Shown piece by piece: positions 1-11,577 of a DNA stretch of 18,974 nucleotides. Below the pieces are notes generated by a model. It did no database searches. It was not told where the DNA came from and saw only the letters and a list, made by a program, of their open reading frames with translations. Numbering within the stretch: position 1 is the first letter of the stretch; the number at the start of each line of letters is the position of its first letter. The translations under genes were made by a program, and so were the position numbers. The DNA comes from Deinococcus carri. Lineage in GTDB: Bacteria; Deinococcota; Deinococci; Deinococcales; Deinococcaceae. The stretch lies in assembly GCF_039545055.1 (NCBI RefSeq), contig NZ_BAABRP010000030.1, forward strand, positions 1-18,974. Direction: 5' to 3'.

Positions 1-94
1 TGCGCGAGGGCAGCCCGACGCGGGAGGTGCTGATGCGCTCCGGCACACGCCTGAGCATCGCGCCGGGTGGGGTGCTGGAGGTGGTGCTGCGGGT

Positions 95-98
<4 letters not shown>
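1..98 (+). CDS. C-terminal end of an unrecognised protein (partial)
   Basis: Only the last 31 codons are inside the window, read in the frame starting at base 3 and ending with TAG at 96-98. The visible peptide ends in APGGVLEVVLRV, which looks like a final beta-strand, but it is too short to assign to a family and I do not recognise it. Its TAG stop shares bases with the TAA stop of the broken mutS fragment on the other strand, so the two reading frames end on top of each other. The gene continues upstream of the window, so start, length and function cannot be judged here. Confidence 0.5.
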
Positions 99-241
<143 letters not shown>

Positions 242-247
242 GGGCGG

Positions 248-282
<35 letters not shown>

Positions 283-308
283 AGGGTTGCAATCGGGTGG
301 CAAACCAG

Positions 309-337
309 GGCCGCCCCGCACAGGTGGCAGGGCGGCC
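309..337 (-). terminator. Hairpin downstream of the lipoprotein gene, probable terminator
   Basis: GGCCGCCC (309-316) pairs perfectly with GGGCGGCC (330-337) across a 13-base loop, starting 16 bases after the lipoprotein stop at 353. The following minus-strand bases hold only a short T stretch (GGTTTG), so it may be a weak intrinsic terminator. Confidence 0.4.
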
Positions 338-352
338 GGGGGGAAGGAGAGG

Positions 353-1099
353 TCAGCGGAAGAAGGGGAGCGTCCGGGCCACCTTCAAGGCAGGCTGCGC
401 CAGGGCCGAGCCGCTCAGCGACTGCTGTCTGATGGGGAAGGCCAAACCACCCTCCAGGTACACCCACTGCGCGGGCACCGAACCGGTCGTGAGGCTGATA
501 TTGCCGCCCTGATCCGTTGCAGAAATCGTGAACGTTACCTTGTTCCAGCCCGCGCGTAGTTGCAGGTTGATGTCACCCGTGACGCCGACTCCTTCCTCGG
601 TGCAGTTGATCTTGCCCGACAGGCCCACGGCCTTGTCGACGTAGACGTAACTGCCCGAGGAGATGTTGATGCTGCTGTTCGACATCTGGAAGGCGGCCGG
701 AGCAATCATGCCGCTCTTGCCCGCTTGCACGTCGAAGGAGGCCGCGTTCCCGCGTGCATCGCCCGCACCGGAGGTCTTGAGGCTCCCCGTGCAGCCGTCG
801 GGCAGCTCCGATGAGAGATCCATCGGCGAGAGCAGCGAGGCGTCGAGCCTGGGCAGAGTCAGGCTGAACTTGCCGTCGGCAGCGAGATCAGCAGTGACGA
901 GGTTGTCCTTGCCCTCTACCGAGGCCATGACCTTACCGGCACCACCGCTCCAGCCGGTGTACGTCACTGCACCCGAGGCCGTAGGACTCAGTTCCTTGAC
1001 CTGGCCCGAGACCGCTTCAGGCTGGGGGACCGAGTTCATGTTGCAGGAGGCGAGCAGCAGGGCGGAACCGGCGAGCAGCAGAAGGCTGAGATTTTTCAT
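353..1099 (-). CDS. Predicted lipoprotein, function unknown (248 aa)
   Basis: The N-terminus is a textbook lipoprotein signal peptide: two charged/polar residues after Met, a leucine-rich stretch, and the lipobox L16-A17-S18-C19, so the mature protein should be lipid-anchored at Cys19. The remaining ~230 residues are rich in Gly, Ser, Thr and Ala with alternating hydrophobic residues, suggesting a beta-rich extracytoplasmic domain; two further Cys could form a disulfide. I recognise no catalytic motif or named family. The ATG at 1099 is supported by a promoter directly upstream (TTGCCG, 17 bases, TAACGT). It is divergent from the small secreted protein gene at 1192. Its lipobox type is shared with two other lipoprotein genes at 13-14 kb, but the mature sequences do not look alike. 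Confidence 0.75.
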   Translation of the reverse strand: MKNLSLLLLAGSALLLASCNMNSVPQPEAVSGQVKELSPTASGAVTYTGWSGGAGKVMASVEGKDNLVTADLAADGKFSLTLPRLDASLLSPMDLSSELPDGCTGSLKTSGAGDARGNAASFDVQAGKSGMIAPAAFQMSNSSINISSGSYVYVDKAVGLSGKINCTEEGVGVTGDINLQLRAGWNKVTFTISATDQGGNISLTTGSVPAQWVYLEGGLAFPIRQQSLSGSALAQPALKVARTLPFFR

Positions 1100-1108
1100 A
1101 CGAGACTC

Positions 1109-1137
1109 ACGTTAACCGGACCAGACAGGCCCGGCAA
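1109..1137 (-). promoter_or_regulatory. Promoter of the lipoprotein gene at 353-1099
   Basis: On the minus strand TTGCCG (1137-1132), a 17-base spacer and TAACGT (1114-1109) form a good sigma-70-like promoter. The -10 box is 9 bases from the ATG at 1099, so the transcript would have almost no leader. It is the only gene here for which I see a convincing -35 box as well. Confidence 0.55.
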
Positions 1138-1191
1138 GCAGATATGACCAACCGGGAAACGACGCCACATCTCTTCCCGGAGGTTCCACCT

Positions 1192-1572
1192 GTGAAGAAG
1201 CTTCTCCTCCTCGCCGCACTCACCCTGCCCGCCGCCGCCCTCGCCTGCCCGGTCAAACCGGGGTACGTCGCCAATGGGCTGTTCAAGGACGCCAGCCACA
1301 CCACGCCGATCTGCGGCCCGCTTTACCTCGCCTTCCAGCACAGCATGGCGGGGGCCAAGTGGACCGAGATGTACGCCCTGGACCCGAACCGGGCGGGGGA
1401 CCTTCAGGTGGAGCGCCTCCTGGCAGGCCTCCAGAAGAGCGGCTACCGCAGCGTGAAGGCACAGAAAACGGCGCGGAGTCAGGCCTACCAGTTCCAGCGG
1501 GGCGCACACACCATCACCGCCGTGGTGGGCCAGTCGGGGCCGGTACGGTATCTGGGGCTGGCCGGGCAGTAG
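1192..1572 (+). CDS. Small secreted protein, function unknown (126 aa)
   Basis: The GTG at 1192 is chosen because GGAGG (1179-1183) lies 8 bases upstream and because it starts directly with a signal peptide (VKKLLLLAALTLPAAALA). A longer in-frame ATG at 1144 would bury that signal behind 16 extra residues and has no ribosome site. Cleavage is predicted after ALA, leaving Cys as the first mature residue. The lipobox is imperfect (Ala rather than Leu at -3), so signal peptidase I is more likely than lipidation, but this is open. The mature protein of ~108 residues has a second Cys in a PICGP motif that could pair with the first. No family recognised. Confidence 0.7.
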   Translation: MKKLLLLAALTLPAAALACPVKPGYVANGLFKDASHTTPICGPLYLAFQHSMAGAKWTEMYALDPNRAGDLQVERLLAGLQKSGYRSVKAQKTARSQAYQFQRGAHTITAVVGQSGPVRYLGLAGQ

Positions 1573-1618
1573 CCGCTGCACCGCGTCCCACACCCCCTTT
1601 CGCGGCCCGGCCCTCCCG

Positions 1619-1624
1619 TAGCAT
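1619..1624 (+). promoter_or_regulatory. -10 box TAGCAT, leaderless start of the dehydratase gene
   Basis: TAGCAT is followed by 7 bases and the ATG at 1632. This decides between two in-frame ATGs: the first (1623) lies inside the -10 box and cannot be the start of a transcript made from it. Confidence 0.55.
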
Positions 1625-1631
1625 GACGGGC

Positions 1632-1975
1632 ATGTGCCCCGAACTGTATGACCCCCGCCTGGGCTATGACCCGGCCCGCAAGCTGACCGACGGCGATGTG
1701 CAGGACCTCAAGCCGGAGGGCTGGTGGGGCGACGACGGCAAGCTGTTCCGCGAGTTCCACTTCGACTCGTACCCCGCGTGTGTGGACTTCGCGGTGCGCG
1801 TGGCCGCGCTGGCCGAGGCGCGGGGCCACCACCCGGACCTGCATATCTATTTCCGCAAGGTGCGCGTCAACTACTTCACCCACGACGCGGGGGGCGTGAC
1901 GGCCCTCGACCTGGAGAATGCGCGGGCCGTGAGCGCGCTCTGGGATGAGGTGAGTGGGGCCAGGGAGGCGGGCGC

Positions 1976-1979
<4 letters not shown>
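1632..1979 (+). CDS. phhB: 4a-hydroxytetrahydrobiopterin dehydratase (pterin-4-alpha-carbinolamine dehydratase)
   Basis: This small cytoplasmic enzyme dehydrates the 4a-hydroxy pterin made by aromatic amino acid hydroxylases, so that the cofactor can be recycled. The 115-residue length is normal for the family. The signature block is present: E62..GHHP (H66, H67, P68), then Y73, V77 and THDAGG (83-88) ending in TALD (90-93); the paired histidines and the Asp/Thr-His region line the pterin site. The start is placed at 1632, seven bases after TAGCAT. The gene overlaps the next one by 4 bases (TTGA), so they are probably cotranscribed. No phenylalanine hydroxylase gene is in the window, so a role with another pterin- or molybdopterin-related process is also possible. 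The symbol is given by family only. Confidence 0.88.
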
Positions 1980-2437
<458 letters not shown>

Positions 2438-2440
<3 letters not shown>

Positions 2441-2576
2441 TACTGCTTCCGATTGAAGGGTGTTGAACACACCCGGAAATCCGACCAGAGGGAGAAGGAA
2501 CAAGGGCGGATTTCGGGAGATGGATGAACAGGCGGTGCCCTCCCGACTGTTCAGGAATTGGACGGAATCCGTATGA
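2438..2576 (+). repeat. 139-bp dispersed element, copy A
   Basis: This is one of three related elements in the window. The left end TGATACTGCTTCCG and the right end (read inward on the other strand) TCATACGGATTCCG are imperfect inverted repeats. Inside are a perfect hairpin GGGTGT-TGAAC-ACACCC (2458-2474), a purine-rich core (2487-2514), and a second stem TCGGGAG (2513-2519)/CTCCCGA (2540-2546). It lies between the convergent thioesterase and LysE genes, and its first TGA is the thioesterase stop codon. I see no open frame of note inside it. It looks like a MITE or structured small repeat; transcription termination is another possible role. Confidence 0.7.
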
Positions 2577-2635
2577 GCTGTGGGGTGGGTGACCGGCAGC
2601 CTGCCGAGAAGGCCCCCTCTTTTTCCACGGGCCAC

Positions 2636-3253
2636 CTACCGCCCCAGCGCCACCCGCAGGCCCAGCAGCACCATCGCGCCGCCCGTCACCCGTTCCAGCG
2701 AGGCACGGACGCGCGGCGTGCGCAGCCGGGGGGCCAGGGTGCCGATCAGCAGCACCAGCGTGCCCAGCCACAGCACGCCCCAGGTGAAGTGAATCAGGGC
2801 CAGCGCCAGCGCGTGGGGCAGGGCACCCGCTCCCGGCGGCACGAACTGCGGCAGCACCGTCAGGTAGAAGAGGGCAACTTTGGGGTTCAGCACGTTGGTG
2901 GTGAGGCCCTGAGCGAACGCGGCCAGAAACCCCAGGGGCCGCGCCTCGCCCACCGGAGTCTGGGCCGTGTGGCGGGCGTCCAGCCAGGCCCGCACCCCCA
3001 GATACAGCAGATACGCCGCCCCCGCCAGCTTGACCCCCTCGTACAGCGCGGCGCTGCGGCTCAGAATCACGCTGAGGCCCAGGGCGCTGAGGGTTGCGTG
3101 AAACAGCAGGCCGCTGGAGACGCCCAGCACGGCCCCGAAGCCCGCCGAACGCCCACCCGCCAGCGCCGCCCGCGTGACCAGGGCCGTGTCCGCGCCCGGC
3201 GTGATCGTCAGCAGCAGCGAGAACACCACGAAGCCGAGCAGGGTGCCGTCCAT
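2636..3253 (-). CDS. LysE/RhtB-family amino acid exporter
   Basis: The 205-residue, strongly hydrophobic protein has the length and layout of the LysE/RhtB family: about six membrane helices, the N-terminal TITPGADTALVTR segment (the family has PGP/PGAD here), the GxxxGVSSGLLFH helix, and the LNPKVALFYLTVLPQFV segment just past the middle, which is the most diagnostic stretch. Members export amino acids or related small molecules across the inner membrane by proton exchange; the substrate is not predictable. The ATG at 3253 follows TACCCT (3264-3259) with only 5 bases between, again a leaderless layout. It converges with the thioesterase gene across repeat A. Confidence 0.85.
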   Translation of the reverse strand: MDGTLLGFVVFSLLLTITPGADTALVTRAALAGGRSAGFGAVLGVSSGLLFHATLSALGLSVILSRSAALYEGVKLAGAAYLLYLGVRAWLDARHTAQTPVGEARPLGFLAAFAQGLTTNVLNPKVALFYLTVLPQFVPPGAGALPHALALALIHFTWGVLWLGTLVLLIGTLAPRLRTPRVRASLERVTGGAMVLLGLRVALGR

Positions 3254-3266
3254 GCCCCAGGGTAAC

Positions 3267-3297
3267 GGCGGGCCGCCCAGGTGTGGCCCGCCACCTG
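3267..3297. other. Two overlapping, mutually exclusive hairpins upstream of the LysE gene
   Basis: GGCGGGCC (3267-3274) pairs with GGCCCGCC (3285-3292), while CAGGTG (3278-3283) pairs with CACCTG (3292-3297); both cannot form at once. They lie just upstream of the TACCCT box of the LysE-type gene, so they are probably outside its transcript. They may simply reflect GC-rich intergenic DNA. Confidence 0.3.
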
Positions 3298-3405
3298 TGG
3301 ACAGGCTTCAGCCCCAGGGCGGCGCACCCCAGCCGTTGCCGCGTGTCCTGGGCAGCAACTCCACTTCACGCCGCCCTTATCACGGTTTCTCACTTCGTTC
3401 GGCCG

Positions 3406-3426
3406 AGAAAGGTTGCGAACCTTTCT
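3406..3426 (-). terminator. Hairpin after kynU, probable transcription terminator
   Basis: AGAAAGGTT (3406-3414) pairs perfectly with AACCTTTCT (3418-3426) over a 3-base loop, 10 bases past the kynU stop. The 3' arm itself carries TTTCT, which partly replaces the T tract. It would end the kyn transcript before the LysE gene. Confidence 0.5.
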
Positions 3427-3436
3427 GGGCACCGCC

Positions 3437-5256
<1,820 letters not shown>

Positions 5257-5263
5257 GGAAGAG

Positions 5264-5269
5264 AGGATA
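5264..5269 (-). promoter_or_regulatory. -10 box TATCCT of the kynBU operon
   Basis: TATCCT on the minus strand lies 7 bases upstream of the kynB ATG, giving a leaderless kynBU transcript. The expected -35 position (about 5287-5292) falls within the first copy of the TCATAGCTCA motif. Confidence 0.5.
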
Positions 5270-5275
5270 AGGGCT

Positions 5276-5368
5276 GTGAGCCATGAGCTATGAAAAAGAC
5301 GGCAGATGCCAGAAGCCAAAGCTGCCTGGTGCCCGTTCATAGCTCAAAGCTCACCGCTCATAGCTCAC
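5276..5368. repeat. Inverted and direct TCATAGCTCA repeats upstream of kynB
   Basis: A 19-base arm (5276-5294) and its inverted partner (5336-5354) match at 17 of 19 positions, and a further direct copy follows. The core TCATAGCTCA occurs exactly at 5337-5346 and 5358-5367 and inverted at 5284-5293. Between the arms, GGCAG (5301-5305) and CTGCC (5322-5326) can also pair. The region fills the gap between the membrane protein gene and kynB. It could be a regulator-binding cluster for kynBU, a long hairpin ending the upstream transcript, or a genome-wide small repeat; sequence alone does not decide. Confidence 0.55.
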
Positions 5369-5374
5369 TGCGCC

Positions 5375-5890
5375 TCACGTCCCCGGCGTGCTGCCCGGAA
5401 ATACCGCCACCCGGCCTACCATGTACGCGCAGCCGTACAGGAACAGCGTGGCGACCGGCAGGAAGCGCAGGCCCGTGCGGTGCGGAATCATGCGTCCCTT
5501 GACCAGCACCTCGATCACGTACAGGCTCAGCAGCGCAAAGGCCGTGTACATCAGGTGTTCCCAGTCGCGGCTGGGGTCTACGGGGAGGCAGTACCTGCTG
5601 AAGTCTCCCACCGCCGGGCAGTGTTCGCGCAGATAGGCCGCACTCGCTCTGGTCGCGCTGGGGACCTTTTCGCCGCCCACGGCCAGAATCACCCCGGTCA
5701 CGACCGGCAGCAGCGTCAAGGCCCAGACAATCCTCAGCCACACCAGGAAGCCCAGGCGCACCTGCGCCTTGATGGCGGGGCCGAAACTCCACAGGAACAG
5801 AATCAGCGTGACGAGCGCGTAGGGCGTGGGAAACAGCAGCGCGAGGGCGTTGTTGAACTGATACCCGTGGATGAGCCGCAGGAACTCCAT
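5375..5890 (-). CDS. Integral membrane protein, function unknown (171 aa)
   Basis: Four hydrophobic segments of membrane-helix length are visible: near residues 15-35, 45-70, 112-130 and 143-165. The loop after the second holds two Cys about 12 residues apart (HCPAVGDFSRYC) with acidic and aromatic residues, so a disulfide on the outer face is possible. I do not recognise the family. The ATG at 5890 is 7 bases after TACGCT (5903-5898), which excludes the longer frame from 5977 that would run into the divergent methyltransferase promoter. It is on the same strand as kynBU with about 118 bases between, but those genes have their own promoter, so a functional link is uncertain. Confidence 0.72.
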   Translation of the reverse strand: MEFLRLIHGYQFNNALALLFPTPYALVTLILFLWSFGPAIKAQVRLGFLVWLRIVWALTLLPVVTGVILAVGGEKVPSATRASAAYLREHCPAVGDFSRYCLPVDPSRDWEHLMYTAFALLSLYVIEVLVKGRMIPHRTGLRFLPVATLFLYGCAYMVGRVAVFPGSTPGT

Positions 5891-5897
5891 GCGCGTC

Positions 5898-5903
5898 AGC
5901 GTA
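5898..5903 (-). promoter_or_regulatory. -10 box TACGCT of the membrane protein gene
   Basis: TACGCT on the minus strand lies 7 bases before the ATG at 5890 and fixes that start. Confidence 0.45.
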
Positions 5904-5967
5904 ACGCGGCGGGCGCGGGACGTGGGGCCGGGTGAGAGCCGCCTCTCTCCTCCCCGCGCCGCGCTGC

Positions 5968-5973
5968 TACCCT
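5968..5973 (+). promoter_or_regulatory. -10 box TACCCT of the rRNA methyltransferase gene
   Basis: TACCCT lies 6 bases before the ATG at 5980; no ribosome-binding site is visible, in keeping with a leaderless mRNA. Confidence 0.5.
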
Positions 5974-5979
5974 GCACGG

Positions 5980-7167
<1,188 letters not shown>

Positions 7168-7682
7168 AGGGCTGCCCGCACGTCTGCTGACGAACCCCGG
7201 TCAGGGGCTGCTGGCGGCGCTGGCGCTGCTGCTGGCCTCGCTGGGGCTGGCCTGCTGGGGCAGTCTGTCGCTGCTGCTGTGGTCCCTCTCCGTTCCCGCC
7301 GGGCTGAAGACCCTGGGCTGGACGCCCGTTTCCGGCCAGGTCCTGCAAGCGTTCACGCCGGGCTGCGGCGGCCGGAAACCTCCGCTGGACCTGGAATACC
7401 GCTACCTCTGGCAGGGCCAGGCGTACGCCGGCACCCGGCTGGCCGCCGCTGCCGACTTCCACATCTGGGTGCCCGACTGCGGCGTGGGGTTGGTGCGGAG
7501 CCTGTCCCCAGCTTTTCCCGGTTCAGAAACGCGGCCAGTCACGGTGTACGTGAATCCCCGCGCACCCCGCGAGGCGGTGCTGGTTCAGGGGGTTCCGTCA
7601 GCGGCACGGCCCATGCACACGCTGCTCTGGGCTGCGCTGCTGGGCAGTCTGGCGGCCTGGCTGCTGCGCCGCGGCTCTCCCC

Positions 7683-8375
<693 letters not shown>

Positions 8376-8382
8376 CCGGCGC

Positions 8383-8388
8383 ATCCTA
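8383..8388 (-). promoter_or_regulatory. -10 box TAGGAT of the CRP-family gene
   Basis: TAGGAT on the minus strand is 7 bases before the ATG at 8375. The nearer in-frame ATG at 8384 overlaps this box and is therefore unlikely to be used. Confidence 0.5.
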
Positions 8389-8448
8389 GCGCCCGGCCGG
8401 TCAGTTGCCCAGGTCCCCATGTCCCGCTGCCCTTCTCCCCCACTGCGC

Positions 8449-8454
8449 TACAGT
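8449..8454 (+). promoter_or_regulatory. -10 box TACAGT of the ABC ATPase gene
   Basis: TACAGT is 7 bases before GTG 8462, the start chosen for the ATPase; upstream in-frame starts lack any signal. Confidence 0.5.
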
Positions 8455-8461
8455 GCCCCGC

Positions 8462-9190
8462 GTGACGACCCCCGGCCCCTTCCCGGCCCCCACACCCGCG
8501 AGTCCGGCCCCGACGGCGGCGGCACTGGCGGCCCACGACCTGCGGCACGGCTTCGGGAACATGACGGTGCTGCACGGCGTGAGCCTCGTGGTCCAGGCGG
8601 GCGAGGTGGTCGCCGTGACCGGCCCCAGTGGCAGCGGCAAAAGCACACTGCTGCACCTGCTGGGCGGGCTGGACACGCCCCAGGCGGGCGAGGTGTGGTG
8701 GGCCGGGGAGCGGGTGGACACCCTGGGCACCCAGGCGCGGGCGCAGCGGCGGGCGGGGCAGGTCGGGCTGGTGTTTCAGCACCACTACCTGCTCGAAGAC
8801 CTGAGCGTGCGGCAGAACGTGCTGGTGCCCGCCCTGCTGACCGGGCAGGACGGCAGCGCCCGCGCCCGTGAGCTGCTGGCCCGCGTGGGCCTCACCGGGC
8901 GGGAGGACGACCTGCCCGGTGTGCTCAGCGGCGGAGAGCGGCAGCGGGTGGCCGTGGCCCGCGCCCTGGCGACCCGGCCCGCCGTCGTGCTGGCCGACGA
9001 ACCCACCGGCAGCCTCGACCGCGCAAACGCGGACGTGGTCGCCGGGCTGCTCCTCGACCTCGCCCGCGAGGAGGGGGCAGGCGTGCTGCTCGTCACCCAC
9101 GACGAGCGCCTCGCGGCCCGCGCCGACCGGGCGCTGCACCTGCTGGACGGGCAGATTCTGGAGGCGGAGGTCAGCGGCACGCAGCGTTGA
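8462..9190 (+). CDS. ABC transporter ATP-binding protein, LolD/MacB type
   Basis: All ATPase motifs are present in the 242 residues: Walker A GPSGSGKST (54-62), Q-loop near VFQHHYLLEDLSV, signature LSGGERQRVAVARAL, Walker B VVLADEPTGSLD and the switch His in LLVTHD. The HHYLLEDLSVRQNV segment and the GSLD D-loop place it in the LolD/MacB/FtsE-like branch, which drives lipoprotein release or mechanotransmission systems rather than import. The GTG start at 8462 follows TACAGT by 7 bases. The first ~22 residues are Pro/Ala-rich. No permease gene of the MacB/LolC type is next to it; the neighbours are divergent or convergent regulators, so its partner must be encoded elsewhere. Confidence 0.88.
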   Translation: MTTPGPFPAPTPASPAPTAAALAAHDLRHGFGNMTVLHGVSLVVQAGEVVAVTGPSGSGKSTLLHLLGGLDTPQAGEVWWAGERVDTLGTQARAQRRAGQVGLVFQHHYLLEDLSVRQNVLVPALLTGQDGSARARELLARVGLTGREDDLPGVLSGGERQRVAVARALATRPAVVLADEPTGSLDRANADVVAGLLLDLAREEGAGVLLVTHDERLAARADRALHLLDGQILEAEVSGTQR

Positions 9191-9212
9191 CGCTGGCCGG
9201 CCGCGGGGCCGC

Positions 9213-9692
9213 TCAGCGGCGCGTGCCGAGGGCCTCCGTGTCCTTGCCCCAGGCTTCCAGCTCGTCCAGAATCCGGCCGAGGCGCAGGCCGTGGGCGGTC
9301 AGGGTGTACTCGACGCGGACCGGCACGGCGGCGTGGACCGTGCGTTCCACCGCGCCCAGCCCTTCCAGCGTCCGGAGCCGCTCGGTCAGCACCTTGGGCG
9401 TGATTCTGGGCAACAGGGCGGCGAGCTGGGCGTGCCGCTTCGTCCCGTCCCGCAGGTGCCACACGAGCAGCGCCGTCCAGCGGTGCCCGATGACGCCGAG
9501 CGCCTGCTCCACCGGGCATTCGCGGGGGCGGCGTGGGGTGGGCCGGTCGTGCTCGTGGGGCAGGGTCAGGGGAGCTTCCCGCTGTGAGGTTTCCAGAAAG
9601 ATACTTCCTCTCCTTTTGCCGCCTTCTTCACGGGGCGGCGGCGCGCGCGTAGGGTCAGGGTCGAGGCCAGTAGGGACCCCATGTTCCCCCAC
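9213..9692 (-). CDS. HxlR-family transcriptional regulator, start uncertain
   Basis: The conserved domain runs from CPVEQALGVIGHRWTALLV through LPRITPKVLTERLRTLEGLGAVER to EYTLTAHG, the winged-helix core of the HxlR (DUF24) family including its leading Cys, which in some members senses thiol-reactive or oxidising compounds. Target genes are often divergent, here the SnoaL-like gene. The only standard start is GTG at 9692, giving a 159-residue protein with about 32 unusual Pro/Arg/Gly-rich residues in front. A better-placed start is CTG at 9596: AGGAGAGG (9614-9607) lies 10 bases before it and the resulting 127 residues is the usual family size. The right end of repeat copy C stops 4 bases upstream of the GTG. 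Confidence 0.78.
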   Translation of the reverse strand: MGEHGVPTGLDPDPTRAPPPREEGGKRRGSIFLETSQREAPLTLPHEHDRPTPRRPRECPVEQALGVIGHRWTALLVWHLRDGTKRHAQLAALLPRITPKVLTERLRTLEGLGAVERTVHAAVPVRVEYTLTAHGLRLGRILDELEAWGKDTEALGTRR

Positions 9693-9696
9693 CCCT

Positions 9697-9835
9697 TCAC
9701 ACGGATTCCAGCCCCAGCCGTGAGCCTGCGGGTAAGCGCCGAAAGCCCATTCCCTGCTGGAATCCGCACTTCTTCCTTACTCCTTCCCGCCGGTTTCCCA
9801 GGGACGGCATCCCTGCTCGACCGGAACGCCTATCA
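9697..9835 (-). repeat. 139-bp dispersed element, copy C
   Basis: On the minus strand this copy begins TGATAGGCGTTCCGG and ends GGAATCCGTGTGA, the same inverted ends as copy A. It has the hairpin CAGGGA (9799-9804)/TCCCTG (9810-9815) at the matching position and the same purine core (9759-9787) with AAGGA, AAG and GCGGATT in the same order. Its length equals copy A. It lies between the HxlR and SnoaL-like genes, ending at the first base of the SnoaL ribosome-binding site, so it occupies their shared regulatory region. I place no promoter within it with confidence. Confidence 0.68.
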
Positions 9836-9840
9836 GGAGG
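9835..9840 (+). promoter_or_regulatory. Ribosome-binding site AGGAGG of the SnoaL-like gene
   Basis: A perfect AGGAGG lies 8 bases before the ATG at 9849. Unlike most neighbours this gene has a leader, and the repeat element ends at its first base. Confidence 0.7.
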
Positions 9841-9848
9841 CCAGCGCC

Positions 9849-10244
9849 ATGAACGACACACCGTACACCGTCACCGCTCCGGGCGACATGAATGCCACCT
9901 TCGCGCGGGCCTTCAATGCCGGTGACATCGAGCAGCTCCTCGCGCTCTACGAACCCGGAGGACAGCTCGTGCAGCAGGGCGGCCGGGTCGCCGTCGGCCC
10001 GGAGGCCATGCGAACGGGGTTGCAAGCCCTCCTGCACCTCGGCGGCACGATGACCTCGGAGAACATCTACACGTTCCAGGCCGGTGACATCGCGCTCCTG
10101 CGGGCGCACTGGCGTCTGACGACCACTGGCGAGGACGGCCAGCCCCTCGTGCTGGAGGGCCAGACGGCGGAGGTCGTGAGGTGTCAGCGGGACGGACGCT
10201 GGCTGTACGTGGTGGACCATCCCTTCGGGGCCGGGCCGCTGTAG
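9849..10244 (+). CDS. SnoaL/NTF2-like (DUF4440-type) protein, 131 aa
   Basis: The length and strand pattern fit the small alpha+beta-barrel NTF2-like superfamily: an N-terminal helix with ATFARAFNAGDIEQLLALYEPGGQLVQQGGRVAVG, then a helix over LQALLHLGG, and a final curved sheet with VLEGQTAEVVRCQRDGRWLYVVDHPF. Members include ketosteroid isomerase-like enzymes, polyketide cyclases and binding proteins, so the activity cannot be named. The ATG is fixed by AGGAGG at 8 bases. The gene is flanked by two copies of the 139-bp element in the same orientation and sits opposite an HxlR-type regulator, a common partner for small stress- or detoxification-related proteins. Confidence 0.8.
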   Translation: MNDTPYTVTAPGDMNATFARAFNAGDIEQLLALYEPGGQLVQQGGRVAVGPEAMRTGLQALLHLGGTMTSENIYTFQAGDIALLRAHWRLTTTGEDGQPLVLEGQTAEVVRCQRDGRWLYVVDHPFGAGPL

Positions 10245-10248
10245 CCCC

Positions 10249-10383
10249 TCATACGGCTTCCGCCCCACCCATTCTCGAAGCGGGAAAGCGTCGTTTCGAC
10301 AACGCCTTCCCCGAAAACCGTTTTTTTCCTCCTCACTCCCCTCGGGTTGGACAGTTTGTGTCACTGTTCAACCGGAATTCGTC

Positions 10384-10386
<3 letters not shown>
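10249..10386 (-). repeat. 138-bp dispersed element, copy B
   Basis: Read on the minus strand it begins TGAGACGAATTCCGG and ends CGGAAGCCGTATGA. The left hairpin GTTGRACAGT-type stem is at 10346-10355/10363-10372 (with G-T pairs), the purine core at 10309-10343, and a second imperfect stem at 10282-10290/10303-10311. It lies between the convergent SnoaL-like and oxidoreductase genes and its first TGA is the oxidoreductase stop codon, just as copy A supplies the thioesterase stop. A run of seven T bases (10320-10326, + strand) could also support termination of the SnoaL-like transcript. Confidence 0.68.
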
Positions 10387-11496
<1,110 letters not shown>

Positions 11497-11503
11497 GCCT
11501 CCG

Positions 11504-11509
11504 AATGTA
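11504..11509 (-). promoter_or_regulatory. -10 box TACATT of the oxidoreductase gene
   Basis: TACATT on the minus strand is 7 bases before the ATG at 11496. GGAGG between the two is too close to the ATG to work as a normal ribosome site. Confidence 0.5.
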
Positions 11510-11577
11510 GCCACGCCTGCGGTGCCTGTGCCAGATGGCGGATGCTTCATGCAGTGGCAGGGGTCGAGACTGTCGTC

